The notes: generated by a model from the letters alone, not told the origin. Counted from the first letter of the stretch, positions 1-8,139 are shown. The stretch is 64,000 bases of DNA from Cellulomonas wangsupingiae (GCF_024508275.1 NZ_CP101989.1:372001-436000), one strand, 5' to 3'. Translations and numbers: made by a program.

Positions 1-800
1 ATGGACGAGACGTCGCCCTGCCACTCCACGGCCAGCAGCCTGCGGCCCTCGAGCAGCAGACCGTCGCCCTGGACCAGCTCCCCACCGAGGTCGATCGCCT
101 CGACGCTCCGGTCGGTCAGGCCGATGCGGAACAGCGTCGACGTGCTCGTCTGCGCGACGACCGCGTACCGGCCGTCCCGCGAGATCGCGATGCCGTTGGC
201 GTTGAAGCTGTCGGTGTACTCGAACTCCGTGCCCTCGAACGACACGAACGGCTCGAGGACCTCCGTCCCCGTCGTCCTGCGCTCGCGGGCGTCGATCCGG
301 TAGAGCACCGGGCTCAGCGAGTCCGTCACGTACACGTCGCCGCGAGGGCTCACCGCGAGGTCGTTGACGAACACCGGCGTGCCGTCCTGCGCCGCCTGCC
401 ACGATCCCGTGAGCTCGCGTGTCCGCAGGTCGTACGCCCACACGCGTCCCGTGGACCCGCCGGCGACCAGCAGGGTCCGGCCGTCGACCTTGATGCCGAC
501 CGCCATCGTGCGACCGTCCTGCCCGCCGGGCAGGAACGGCGTCGCCGTCGGCTCGTCGAGGTCGCCGCGGTAGATCGTGCCGTCGGTCGTGCTGGAGACG
601 TAGAAGTCGTCACCGCGCACGGCGACGCCCTCGGGGTAGATGTCGTCGGCTGCAGGACCCGAGGGATCGAGGAGGTACGTCGTCGGGCGGTCGGGGCGCG
701 GGTCGCCATGGCCCCGTCCGTCGTGAGCAGCGGCGGGGACGGCGGTCAGGAGGGCGAACGCCGCGACGGCGGCGAGGGAGGTCGCAAGGCTGGAGCGCAT
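1..800 (-). CDS. Secreted beta-propeller protein, SMP-30/gluconolactonase-like (3' end outside window)
   Basis: The reading frame opens at an ATG at 800 and stays open to the window edge, so about 266 N-terminal codons are visible and the C-terminus is missing. Residues 1-25 form a Sec signal peptide (MRSSLATSLAAVAAFALL then AVPAAAHD). The mature part has repeated blade-like strands such as YPEGVAVRGDDFYVSSTTDG, MAVGIKVDGRTLLVAGG and VFVNDLAVSPRGDVYVTDS. That pattern fits the SMP-30/gluconolactonase or NHL-type propeller superfamily. A secreted sugar-lactone hydrolase or a binding protein are both possible; no catalytic metal ligands can be assigned from the visible part. The 187 bases upstream (801-987) hold no gene that I recognise. 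Confidence 0.7.
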   Translation of the reverse strand, partial: MRSSLATSLAAVAAFALLTAVPAAAHDGRGHGDPRPDRPTTYLLDPSGPAADDIYPEGVAVRGDDFYVSSTTDGTIYRGDLDEPTATPFLPGGQDGRTMAVGIKVDGRTLLVAGGSTGRVWAYDLRTRELTGSWQAAQDGTPVFVNDLAVSPRGDVYVTDSLSPVLYRIDARERRTTGTEVLEPFVSFEGTEFEYTDSFNANGIAISRDGRYAVVAQTSTSTLFRIGLTDRSVEAIDLGGELVQGDGLLLEGRRLLAVEWQGDVSS

Positions 801-987
801 CGGTGTACCCCTTCGGCGGGAGCCGTCGGTCTCACCGGACGCGTGCCCCGCTGCCGCCCCCGTGAGTGCGTCGGTCACCCGGTCGGGCGTGCGGCGCGGT
901 CACCCACACTAGGGACCGCGCCCTCCGGCGCGCCAGAGATCGACCGACCGCGGGGAGCGCCTGCCGCCCTCGCTCTGCCGCCCCGGA

Positions 988-1394
988 TCACCGGCTGCGG
1001 CGCCGGTTCTCCTTCATGATCGCGTCGACGAGCTCGGCCTTGCTCATGCTCGACCGCCCGGCGATGTCGAGGCGCTTGGCGAGGTCGTACAGGTGGCTCT
1101 TCGAGGCGTTGGCGTCGACGCCCTCGGCGGTCTCGCGCGAGGAGCCCCGGCCGCCCTCGGCCCGGGCGTCCGAGGGGCCGTTCTCGTCCTTCGGCTCCCA
1201 GTGGTCCCCGACCTTCTCGTGCGTGTGCTTGAGGGCGGAGTAGGCGACGCGGTGCGCGCGCTCGGCGTCGTCGTACTCCCGGCGGCGGCGTCGTGCGCCT
1301 TGGCGAACGTGCGCTGGGCCTTGGCGCCCGACTTCTGCAGCGTGCTCGGCAGCTCGTCCTGCTTCGGCTTCCCGCTCTTCGTCGTCTTGGGCAT
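988..1394 (-). pseudogene. chaB: ChaB-family protein gene with a single-base frameshift
   Basis: Translation from the ATG at 1394 gives a ChaB-like start (MPKTTKSGKPKQDELPSTLQ, then AQRTFAKAHDAAA). The homologous continuation (EYDDAERAHRVAYSALKHT, then VGDHWEPK) lies in the next frame, which runs to the stop at 988. The switch is at about 1278-1285 in a GCC/CGGG run. Restoring one missing base would join the halves into about 135 residues, the usual size for actinobacterial ChaB-domain proteins. The C-terminus (HLYDLAKRLDIAGRSSMSKA) looks like a Rho-N/SAP-type helix pair, often fused to ChaB. ChaB was named for cation transport regulation, but its role here is unknown. The gene may be truly broken, or the shift may be a sequence error in a GC-rich run. 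Confidence 0.7.
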
Positions 1395-1552
1395 GGTCGC
1401 TCCCGTCGGCAGCCGGATCCCTGCGAGCCATCCTGCGACGACCCGCCGCCGCGCGCACGCGGGTGCACCGAGGGTCCTGGCGCGGTGACCGGAGGCCGGG
1501 CCCGTTCTGGCAGGGCGTGCCCGTCAGGTGGGCGCGGTCGGTGGCGGCGCGG

Positions 1553-2983
1553 TCAGCGGCCGCCCTTGACCCTCGCACGGATCTCGACCGTGGCCCCGCT
1601 GCCGACCTTCACGGTGCTCGCGGCGCGCACCTGCGGGACCGTCCCGGACGGCGCGCGGAAGTACAGGGTGCGCACGGATCCGGCCGTGTCCACGGTGAAC
1701 CGGACGCGGTACTCGCCGGCGGACAGCCCGGCGAAGGAGAACGCGCCCTGCGCGTCCGTCCACGTGGGCCGGTACTCGCTGTCGCCGCGGACGGCCTCGA
1801 GCACGACCTCGACGCCCGGCAGGGGCCCCGCAGCGCCCGTGAGGACGCCCGTGACCCGGGAGGCCGCCTGCGCGGTGATGTCGATGCCGGTCGTGTCGGC
1901 CCCGTCGACGACGACGACGGGCAGCGCCCCGTCGGCCGTCGCCGAGTCCGGGTAGTAGCGCGTCGCGATCGGCGGGGTGCCGCCCGCGGCCTCGACGTGC
2001 ACGGTGTACGACCCCGGGAACATGTCGGCCAGCCGGTACGTGCCGTCGGCGGCGACGTCGGCCGCGCGGACCCACAGCCGCGGGTCGTTCAGGGGCTCCG
2101 CGACGACCCGGACCTGGGACGGGTCGGTGCCGGCCGGCAGGGTGACGGTGCCGGTGATCCCCAGGCTCGTCTGCAGCGTGACGTCCAGGCCGTCGAGCCG
2201 CTGACCGGCGGACACCGTGACGGGGGTCGCCGTCGCCAGCCCTCGCGCGGCCGGGTAGAAGGTGGGTCCCCAGACGCTGCCGGCACCCGGGACCACCCGG
2301 ATGACGTACGAGCCCGGGTCCAGCCCGTCGACCTGGTACGTGCCGTCGGCCCCGACGGGCGAGCCCCCGTAGGTCCCGCCCGCTGTGCCGTCCACCATGA
2401 CGACCGTGCCGGTGGGCACCGTGCCGTCCGGCGCGACGACGCGTCCGCCGAGCGTCGCCGTGCGCGCCAGCCGGGTCTGCAGGTCGCGCACCGACGCGCC
2501 CTCGGCCAGCGTGACCACCGCGGCCGTCGACGAGTCCGGCGCGTCGTCCCACCACTCGTCGACGAAGCCCTGCTGCCAGCCGGTGAACGACACCCGGTAC
2601 GACCCGCCGGGCAGGCTGCCGACCGCCCACCAGCCCTGGGCGTCGGTGCGGACCGACTCCTGACCCGCCGTGGTGCTCCACACCGTGACCCACGCGCCCT
2701 CGACCGGGGCGCCGTCCTCGTCGGTGACGTGGCCGCCCAGCGTCGACGTGCCGAGCGGGATGCACGCCTGGGGGGACGACATGGGCATGGGGACGGGGCT
2801 CGTCGTCTCGGGTGCGGGGACCGCCGACCGCGTCGGGCACGGCTCCGGCGCGGGCCACGACGACGACGGGCTCGGTGACGGCGCCACGCCGGCCGCGGGC
2901 GCGGTGGCGACGACGACCGCGACGAGAGTGCTCGCGACGAGGGAGAGGAGGGCTGCGAGGGTGGGGCGGTGGGAGCTGCGCAC
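1553..2983 (-). CDS. Secreted protein with tandem carboxypeptidase-regulatory-like (Ig-fold) repeats
   Basis: This 476-residue protein starts at a GTG at 2983, preceded by AAGGAG six bases upstream; the longer upstream open frame lacks coding character and is not used. Residues 1-32 are a signal peptide (LAALLSLVASTLVAVVVATA), followed by a Pro/Ser-rich stretch. At least four CarboxypepD_reg-like beta-sandwich units follow, recognisable as STLGGHVTDEDGAPVEGAWV, ATLGGRVVAPDGTV, LGITGTVTLPAGTD and SRVTGVLTGAAGPLPGVEV, each ending in a GSY(R/V)(V/I) or GEYRVRF strand. Such repeats are structural modules of secreted or surface proteins. There is no catalytic domain, LPXTG motif or C-terminal membrane anchor, so the product is probably released. 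No operon partner is evident. Confidence 0.75.
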   Translation of the reverse strand: MRSSHRPTLAALLSLVASTLVAVVVATAPAAGVAPSPSPSSSWPAPEPCPTRSAVPAPETTSPVPMPMSSPQACIPLGTSTLGGHVTDEDGAPVEGAWVTVWSTTAGQESVRTDAQGWWAVGSLPGGSYRVSFTGWQQGFVDEWWDDAPDSSTAAVVTLAEGASVRDLQTRLARTATLGGRVVAPDGTVPTGTVVMVDGTAGGTYGGSPVGADGTYQVDGLDPGSYVIRVVPGAGSVWGPTFYPAARGLATATPVTVSAGQRLDGLDVTLQTSLGITGTVTLPAGTDPSQVRVVAEPLNDPRLWVRAADVAADGTYRLADMFPGSYTVHVEAAGGTPPIATRYYPDSATADGALPVVVVDGADTTGIDITAQAASRVTGVLTGAAGPLPGVEVVLEAVRGDSEYRPTWTDAQGAFSFAGLSAGEYRVRFTVDTAGSVRTLYFRAPSGTVPQVRAASTVKVGSGATVEIRARVKGGR

Positions 2984-3097
2984 GGGACGCTCCTTCGGGT
3001 CACCGGAACCGCGGGTGCCCGGAGCATGCCAGTGCGTCCCGTTCTGCGCACCGGGGTGAAACGGTCCGGGTTCGCGAGCGTGGGGAGGCGTCGACGC

Positions 3098-3169
3098 GCC
3101 TCGGCCGACGCCCGGCACATCACGGGGCAGACGATCCACGTCGACGGCGGTGCGCACACCACACGCTGA
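3098..3169 (+). pseudogene. C-terminal relic of a short-chain dehydrogenase gene
   Basis: About 24 codons ending in TGA at 3167-3169 encode SADARHITGQTIHVDGGAHT plus TR. This is the conserved C-terminal signature of classical SDR enzymes (S-x-A-R-x-I-T-G-Q-x-I-x-V-D-G-G). Nothing upstream in any frame continues the Rossmann fold, and there is no start signal, so it is a decayed remnant. It sits in the 312-base gap between the secreted repeat protein and the cold shock gene. I see nothing else recognisable in that gap apart from the promoter regions of the two flanking genes. Confidence 0.6.
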
Positions 3170-3295
3170 CCCGCGGCCTGGCGGTGCCGGCGATCCGCCG
3201 GGGAGGATCTGCGGCCAGTTCGCGATGCACGTCCCGGCGCCCGGCAGGGGGACACTAGTGCGGAGCACCACCAGGGATCGATGAGGAGTACAACC

Positions 3296-4228
3296 GTGCC
3301 GCAGGGAATCGTCCGTTGGTTCGACACCGAGCGAGGCTTCGGCTTCCTCGACCTCGGGGAGGATGCCGAGGACCTGTTCGTCCACGCCTCCGAGATCGTC
3401 GGGGACGACAACCGCAAGGTGCTGCGGGAGGGGCAGGAGGTCGAGTTCGAGGTCGGCGAGGGCGACCGCGGACCGCAGGCGCGCAAGGTCCGGGTCATCG
3501 GCGAGTACGCCGCCGACACGCCCGTGGGCCAGCTCGGCACCGTCTCCTGGTACGAGCCGGCCAAGGGGTACGGCTTCATCACCCCGGACAGCGGCGACGC
3601 CGAGATCTTCGCGCACAGCTCCGCCATCGTGGGCGGCGGCGTGCTGCGCGAGGGGCAGCGGGTCGCGTTCATGGTCGTCCCCGGTGAGAAGGGCCCCCAG
3701 GCCGACCACCTGCTGCCGCTCGGCGCGAACGCCGCCCCGGCCGCGGTGTCCGACGGTGCCGACGGCACCGTCACGTTCTTCGACGCGGACAAGGGCTTCG
3801 GGTTCGCCCGGCCGGACGCCGGCGGCGAGGACGTCTTCGTCCACGCCAAGAACCTGGTCGGGACGGTCAGCCTGGCCGAGGGCGACCGCATCAGCTTCAC
3901 CGTCGCCGAGAGCGACCGCGGACCGCAGGCCCAGGAGGTGCGGCTCGTCGGCGGCCAGGCGCGGCGGCAGGCGCCCGCGGCGGGCCGGGGCCGCTCCGAG
4001 CGGCCGCGGTCGTCCGGCGCCCCCGCGCGCGGCGGCCAGGGCACGGTCGCGCGCTACGACGCCGAGCGCGGCTTCGGCTTCATCACCCCGGACGCGGGCG
4101 GCGACGACCTGTTCGTGCACGTGTCGGTCGTGCGCGGGTCCGACGGCCTGTACGAGGGCGACCGGGTCCGCTACGAGGTCCGCCAGAGCGACCGGGGACC
4201 CCAGGCGGACCGCGTCGAGCTGATCTGA
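3296..4228 (+). CDS. Protein with four tandem cold shock domains
   Basis: This 310-residue protein has four complete CSD modules. RNP1 motifs are RGFGFL (13-18), KGYGFI (90-95), KGFGFA (166-171) and RGFGFI (258-263). RNP2 motifs are DLFVH (26-30), EIFAH (103-107), DVFVH (179-183) and DLFVH (271-275). An Arg/Pro/Gly-rich linker at about 218-247 separates the last two. Typical bacterial CspA proteins have one domain of about 67 residues. Each domain should bind single-stranded RNA or DNA, so an RNA chaperone with several contacts is likely. I chose the GTG at 3296 because AGGAG lies seven bases upstream; an in-frame ATG at 3281 would overlap that site. The gene is monocistronic, facing a repeat/terminator cluster. 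Confidence 0.85.
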   Translation: MPQGIVRWFDTERGFGFLDLGEDAEDLFVHASEIVGDDNRKVLREGQEVEFEVGEGDRGPQARKVRVIGEYAADTPVGQLGTVSWYEPAKGYGFITPDSGDAEIFAHSSAIVGGGVLREGQRVAFMVVPGEKGPQADHLLPLGANAAPAAVSDGADGTVTFFDADKGFGFARPDAGGEDVFVHAKNLVGTVSLAEGDRISFTVAESDRGPQAQEVRLVGGQARRQAPAAGRGRSERPRSSGAPARGGQGTVARYDAERGFGFITPDAGGDDLFVHVSVVRGSDGLYEGDRVRYEVRQSDRGPQADRVELI

Positions 4229-4265
4229 CGCCACCCGCCCACTCGCCCTCTATCGCTCGCCCGGT

Positions 4266-4358
4266 TGACCACTGGTCAGTTGGGGGCACCCCGTGTGACC
4301 ACTGGTCAGTTGGGGGCGCTGATCTGCCTCTCAGCTGCTCCCAAGTGACCAGTGGTCA
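4266..4358. repeat. Three-copy intergenic dyad repeat (TGACCACTGGTCA + G-rich tail), locus 1
   Basis: Copies lie at 4266-4278 and 4296-4308 (forward, exactly 30 bases apart, each followed by GTTGGGGGC) and at 4346-4358 (reverse, preceded by GCTCCCAAG). Each core is a dyad, TGACCA-N-TGGTCA, and the second and third copies can pair into one long stem. The cluster fills the 148 bases between the convergent cold shock and nucleoside hydrolase genes. The end copies lie about 38 and 19 bases past the two stop codons, which suits a bidirectional terminator. The same set in the same order recurs at 37406-37520. Confidence 0.8.
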
Positions 4359-4376
4359 GCCGAGGGCGGGCACCGG

Positions 4377-5408
4377 TCACGCGCCCGCGCGCCAGGCCTC
4401 GAACAGGCGCAGCTTCGCGAACAGGTCCTCGAGGACGAGCCGCACGTCGACGTGGGTCCACACCCGCATCGGCGGGGCGTCGGGTCGCTCGACGTACCGG
4501 CCGTCGTCCGTCAGCCCCGGCCTGGGGCGCGTGACGAACCGGCACGACGACGCGTCCCCGGTCCAGTAGGTCCGCAGCGCGGTGAGCGCCACCAGGCAGG
4601 AGTCGCCCAGCACGTACGTCTCGCTGGGCGGGCGCGACGGGTTCGCGTGCCGCCGCATCTCCGCGCGGAGCTCCTCGTCGAGGTGCCGACCCAGTGGCCC
4701 GGCCGCCCGCACGCGCGTGCGCGACTCCGCGTCCGACAGCACGCACGTCGCGTACGTGCTGCGGGGGATCTGCCAGAGGTCCAGGCCGGGCGCGCCGAAC
4801 ACGACCTGCGCGGCGCGCACGTCGATCGACAGGTTGTACTCCTCGTCGACCGCCCGGGGCGCGGCGAGCCACGGCACGGGCTCGTGCTCGAACCCGCCGA
4901 TCCACACGACGGTGAACCGGCCAGCGATCTCGGGGTTGGCCAGGTACGCGGACGCGAGGTCGGTCAGCCCGCCGCCCGCCACGTAGAACAGGGGACGCGG
5001 GTCGTCGCGCATCGCCTCGGCGACGATCCGCTCGGTCGCCGCCGACGGCTGCGGCGTGCGCAGGTCCGTCAGCGTCTCCTCCGAGCCCGCCACCACGACG
5101 TCGCTCGACGTCAGACCCATGCGCGCGAACACGTCCTCGACGACCCGGACGCCGTCGGCCGCGCTCGTCGCCGACCGGCCGTCGTGGTCGTGCCGCAGGC
5201 GCGACGACACGACCAGCGGGACCTCCACCGACGGCGACAGCAGGTGGTGGACCAGCTGGAACAGGTCGTCCGGGTCGCCGGCGAAGTCGTTGTCGAGGAT
5301 CACCCGCGCCGACGCAGGGGCGGGCGCGGCGTCAGCGAGCCACGGGTGCTCGCCGAGGCGCCACAGCGGGCCGACGGGGACGGCGGGGACGGGCGGGACG
5401 GTCGCCAT
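4377..5408 (-). CDS. Inosine-uridine preferring nucleoside hydrolase family protein
   Basis: This 343-residue protein starts at the ATG at 5408. It carries the calcium-binding signature of nucleoside hydrolases near the N-terminus, ILDNDFAGDPDDLFQL (about 37-52), which matches the D-x-D-x-x-x-D-D pattern. Other family-like segments are PLFYVAGGGLTDLASAYL and VVWIGGFEHEP. The family cleaves the N-glycosidic bond of ribonucleosides, but some members act on other N-ribosides or play non-catalytic roles. The usual C-terminal active-site histidine could not be assigned; GLTD and NLSIDVRAAQVVF fit the fold. The product is cytosolic (no signal peptide) and the gene has no operon partner. Confidence 0.75.
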   Translation of the reverse strand: MATVPPVPAVPVGPLWRLGEHPWLADAAPAPASARVILDNDFAGDPDDLFQLVHHLLSPSVEVPLVVSSRLRHDHDGRSATSAADGVRVVEDVFARMGLTSSDVVVAGSEETLTDLRTPQPSAATERIVAEAMRDDPRPLFYVAGGGLTDLASAYLANPEIAGRFTVVWIGGFEHEPVPWLAAPRAVDEEYNLSIDVRAAQVVFGAPGLDLWQIPRSTYATCVLSDAESRTRVRAAGPLGRHLDEELRAEMRRHANPSRPPSETYVLGDSCLVALTALRTYWTGDASSCRFVTRPRPGLTDDGRYVERPDAPPMRVWTHVDVRLVLEDLFAKLRLFEAWRAGA

Positions 5409-5522
5409 GTGGCGAGGGTAGGCACGGCCGGGACGCTGGCCGCCGGGCCCGGGGGCGTGTCGGGTGGGTCGTCGCCGCATGCCGCCTTTGCCCCGGGCGT
5501 GCCGCGGCGGTGGGATGGGCGG

Positions 5523-6062
5523 GTGGACGCGGTGGCTCGGGTGGGGTGGGCGCAGGTCGGGGCCGGCGGGCACGTCGCGCGGCGCACCAGCGCCTGGTGG
5601 GAGCGCCTCGTCGCGGCACGCGAGGGCCGTGCCCCGCAGCGGCTCGTCCACGCGGTGCTCGAGGTCGCCGTCGACGGCGCCGTGCGGAGCGTGGACATGG
5701 CCCCGACGTGGGGGCGGTCGCCCGGGGCGCGGCGCGTCGTCGTCACCGGCCCGGTCGGGTCACGGCTCCTGGCGTGGTGCCCGCTGTTCCGCTACGAGCT
5801 GCGCGTGGTCGACGCGCCCGCCCCGCCCGGCCACGTCCTGCACGTGAGCGACGAGCTCCGGCTGCCCGGCGGCGTGCTCGACGACCTGCTGCTCGTGCCG
5901 CCGCTCACGTGGGGCCGCGACGAGGCGCGCGTCGGGGACATGTGGACGTCGAACTCGGTGGTGTCGTGGCTGATGGAGCGGCACGGCGTGACGTCGGTGG
6001 GCCCACCGGCCGGTCACCGCGCCCCGGGCTGGGACGCCGGGCGGCGCGTGGCGCGGCGGTGA
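5523..6062 (+). CDS. Hypothetical protein
   Basis: This 179-residue frame begins with a GTG at 5523 and shows strong GC3 bias throughout. There is no signal peptide or membrane segment. Visible features are a central beta-rich stretch (RRVVVTGPVGSRLLAWCPLF, then YELRVVDA) and a C-terminal block, DMWTSNSVVSWLMERHG followed by PPAGHRAPGWDAG. The W-x-S-N-S-V-x-S-W-L pattern and the Gly/Pro-rich end look like a conserved actinobacterial hypothetical family, but I cannot name it. The ribosome site is weak, so the start is uncertain. The gene converges on the acetyltransferase gene, with five bases between their stops. Confidence 0.55.
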   Translation: MDAVARVGWAQVGAGGHVARRTSAWWERLVAAREGRAPQRLVHAVLEVAVDGAVRSVDMAPTWGRSPGARRVVVTGPVGSRLLAWCPLFRYELRVVDAPAPPGHVLHVSDELRLPGGVLDDLLLVPPLTWGRDEARVGDMWTSNSVVSWLMERHGVTSVGPPAGHRAPGWDAGRRVARR

Positions 6063-6067
6063 CGCGC

Positions 6068-6595
6068 TCAGCCGGTGGGCACGCGGTACCGCCGCGTGGC
6101 CCTGCCCTCGCCCCGCACGACGTCCTGCAGCACCCCGCCGCAGCGCTCGATCGTCCGGATCGACCCGACGTTGTCGTCGTCGCACGTCACCAGCGCGTCC
6201 CGCACGCCCACCGCGCGTGCGACACCCAGGGCCTGGCGCAGCATGGCGGTGGCGTACCCGCGGCGGCGGTGCTCCGGCAGCACGCCGTACCCGATGTGAC
6301 CGCCGACCTCCGCCAGCGCCGGGGTCAACCAGTGGCGCACCGACACCCGCCCGACGATCACACCGCCGACCTCGGCCACCAGGAAGGTGTCCGGCACCCA
6401 CCCGTCCGGCAGGCGGACGCCGGCGCGATGGTCCTCCATGCGGCGCAGGTAGTCGGACCAGTCGCCGTCCTGATCCGGCCCGAGCAGGAACTCGAACCCC
6501 TCGCGTGCCATCACGTCATGCGCGCAGCGTGCCGCGGCCTCGTCCTGGGGTGCCAGCGCTCGCAGGCGCAGGGGGTGCTCGGGTGCGGCGGTCAT
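6068..6595 (-). CDS. GNAT family N-acetyltransferase
   Basis: This 175-residue protein has the acetyl-CoA binding motif A of the GNAT fold, GYGVLPEHRRRGYATAML (about 101-118), matching Q/R-x-x-G-x-G/A. Before it comes the beta-4 strand region (FLVAEVGGVIVGRVSVRHWL) and after it the beta-5/alpha-4 segment (VTCDDDNVGSIRTIERCGG), typical of RimJ/RimL-like or YhhY-like members. It should transfer an acetyl group from acetyl-CoA to an amine of a small molecule or protein; the substrate is unknown. The C-terminal LQDVVRGEGRATRRYRVP is the usual last strand. The gene is single and is read divergently from the SDR gene across a 434-base gap. Confidence 0.85.
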   Translation of the reverse strand: MTAAPEHPLRLRALAPQDEAAARCAHDVMAREGFEFLLGPDQDGDWSDYLRRMEDHRAGVRLPDGWVPDTFLVAEVGGVIVGRVSVRHWLTPALAEVGGHIGYGVLPEHRRRGYATAMLRQALGVARAVGVRDALVTCDDDNVGSIRTIERCGGVLQDVVRGEGRATRRYRVPTG

Positions 6596-6769
6596 CGGTG
6601 CATGCTGGCACCGGCCGCGTCGGGCGTCGTGGGGTTTTCGCGCCCGCCAGGTGCCCCGCCAGGGATGCGACGCTGCGCGCGATGACGCCTCCGCAGCGCG
6701 GTCCGCGCCGGCTCCCGTCCCCCGTGCTGACGAGCACGTGGGCGCCGTCCAGGACGGCGATCCGGATCG

Positions 6770-6857
6770 TGAGACGGCCGTCGCACGAGACCGGGCTGGG
6801 TCGGCGTATCGGGTGGCATGCGCTGCCCCAGCCCGGTCTCGCGGAGCGCCCGTCTCA
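6770..6857. repeat. 88-base imperfect palindrome in a divergent intergenic region
   Basis: Inner arms are perfect over 15 bases: CGAGACCGGGCTGGG at 6786-6800 and its complement at 6827-6841, around a 26-base loop. After a few mismatches the outer arms pair again, TGAGACGG (6770-6777) with CCGTCTCA (6850-6857). The total is two 31-base arms. It lies between the start codons of two divergent genes (6595 and 7030), so it is not placed like a terminator. A non-autonomous mobile element or a structured regulatory element are options. The rest of the 434-base gap (6596-7029) has no gene that I can support. Confidence 0.6.
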
Positions 6858-7029
6858 GGTACCGGACCCGGCGCGGGCGCGGCGCACCGGGGGCGGGCCG
6901 CTGAGGGACCTGGGTGTCGGTCGTGGCAAGGGCCGTCCGGGCGCCGGGTGCTCGACCACGGTCCCGCGCCGGAACCCGGCGCTCGCCTGACGGTGCGCGG
7001 CGTGGGCCCGGCAGGGCAGGGTGGGGTCC

Positions 7030-7773
7030 ATGAGCGGCATGGGGTCCGTCGTCGTCACCGGCGCCAGCGGGGGCGTCGGGAGCGCGATCGCCGAGCACCT
7101 GGCGGCGCTCGGCCACGTCGTCGTCAACCTCGACCCGGCGCCACCGCACGGCGCGACGCCCGGCGTGCACCACGTCGCGGCGGACGCCGGTGACGCCGCG
7201 GCGGCGACGGCCGCGGCGGAGCTCGCGGAGCGGCACGCACCGCTGACCGGCTGGGTCAACAACGCCGCCGTCTTCCAGGACGCGGACCTCGTCACGGCGA
7301 CCCCCGCGCAGGTCAGCGAGCTCGTCCGACGCAACCTCGACCTCGCCGTCGTCGGCTGCTCCACGGCCGTGCGCCACCTGCTCGCGCACGGGCGGCCCGG
7401 TGCCATCGTCAACGTGTCCTCCCACCAGGCGCAGCGGCCCGTGCGTGGCGCGCTGCCGTACGCGGTGGCGAAGGCCGCCGTCGAAGGGCTCACGCGGGCG
7501 GCGGCCGTCGACCACGGGCCGGCGGGTATCCGGGTCAACGCCGTCGCGCTCGGCTCGGTGACGACCGCCCGGTACGAGGAGTACCGCCGCGAGCACCCGG
7601 AGGTCGACGCGCAGATGGCGACCCTGCACCCGCTCGGGCACGTGGGGCGCCCGCAGGACGTGGCGCACGTCGTCGCCTTCCTGCTGTCACCCGACTCCGC
7701 GTTCGTGACCGGTGCGGTGCTGCCCGTCGACGGCGGTCGCGCCGCGCTCGGGCAGGACCCCGAGACCGTCTAG
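7030..7773 (+). CDS. Short-chain dehydrogenase/reductase (SDR)
   Basis: This 247-residue classical SDR has the cofactor-binding [16 protein letters not shown] (about 9-24) and NNAA (about 77-80). The catalytic Ser is in [11 protein letters not shown] and the Tyr/Lys pair in [12 protein letters not shown] (Y-x-x-x-K). The C-terminus is the usual [17 protein letters not shown]. The first strand ends VVNLDP, where an acidic residue at the end of beta-2 favours NAD(H). The substrate is unknown. I use the ATG at 7030; a GTG at 7021 would add three residues. The gene is read towards the gentisate operon, but a 412-base gap separates them. Confidence 0.85.
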   Translation: MSGMGSVVVTGASGGVGSAIAEHLAALGHVVVNLDPAPPHGATPGVHHVAADAGDAAAATAAAELAERHAPLTGWVNNAAVFQDADLVTATPAQVSELVRRNLDLAVVGCSTAVRHLLAHGRPGAIVNVSSHQAQRPVRGALPYAVAKAAVEGLTRAAAVDHGPAGIRVNAVALGSVTTARYEEYRREHPEVDAQMATLHPLGHVGRPQDVAHVVAFLLSPDSAFVTGAVLPVDGGRAALGQDPETV

Positions 7774-7780
7774 GGAGCCG

Positions 7781-8076
7781 TCACTGCCCGTCGACCCCGG
7801 CCCGCCACCACGGCTGGCCGCGGACAGGGCCGAGCGTGCCGCGCTCGAGCTGCAGGGGAAGCCACTGCTCGAGGTACTCCGCCCCGAGGACGCCGCCCGG
7901 CTGCCGGCGGCCCGCCTCGCCGGCCGAGACGTCGGCTCGGACGGGTACGCCAGTGGTGACCCAGTACTCGTAGGCGGTGCCGAGCCCGACTGCGGTGGAG
8001 AGAGCGAGATCTGCCCCGGGTCCGTGTGCGACCCGCCGCCGTCGGTCGTCCCGCGCCAGAGCTGACCCTTGGCCAC
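7781..8076 (-). pseudogene. Probable decayed gene with a frameshift, family not recognised
   Basis: Reading leftwards from a GTG at 8076, one frame gives QLWRGTTDGGGSHTDPGQIS. Near 7995 the coding-like frame shifts by one base to TAVGLGTAYEYWVTTGVPVR, then EYLEQWLPLQLERGTLGPVR and QPWWRAG before a stop at 7781. Both pieces have strong GC3 bias and plausible protein composition, while neither frame is open over the whole stretch. It looks like a small gene or gene fragment with one lost base. I do not recognise the family. It fills most of the 412 bases between the SDR gene and the gentisate operon. Confidence 0.35.
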
Positions 8077-8139
8077 ACCGGGGCCGGGGTCGCAGGCGGA
8101 CCGCGCCGACCCTTCCTCCGGACCACCCTCCGGGCATAC

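Noticed and set aside
1553..4234. Very long minus-strand open frame of 893 codons covering the cold shock gene and the secreted repeat protein
   Set aside because: Only the part from the GTG at 2983, with a ribosome site and signal peptide, is coding. The upstream part is a shadow of the cold shock gene on the other strand, a common effect in GC-rich DNA.
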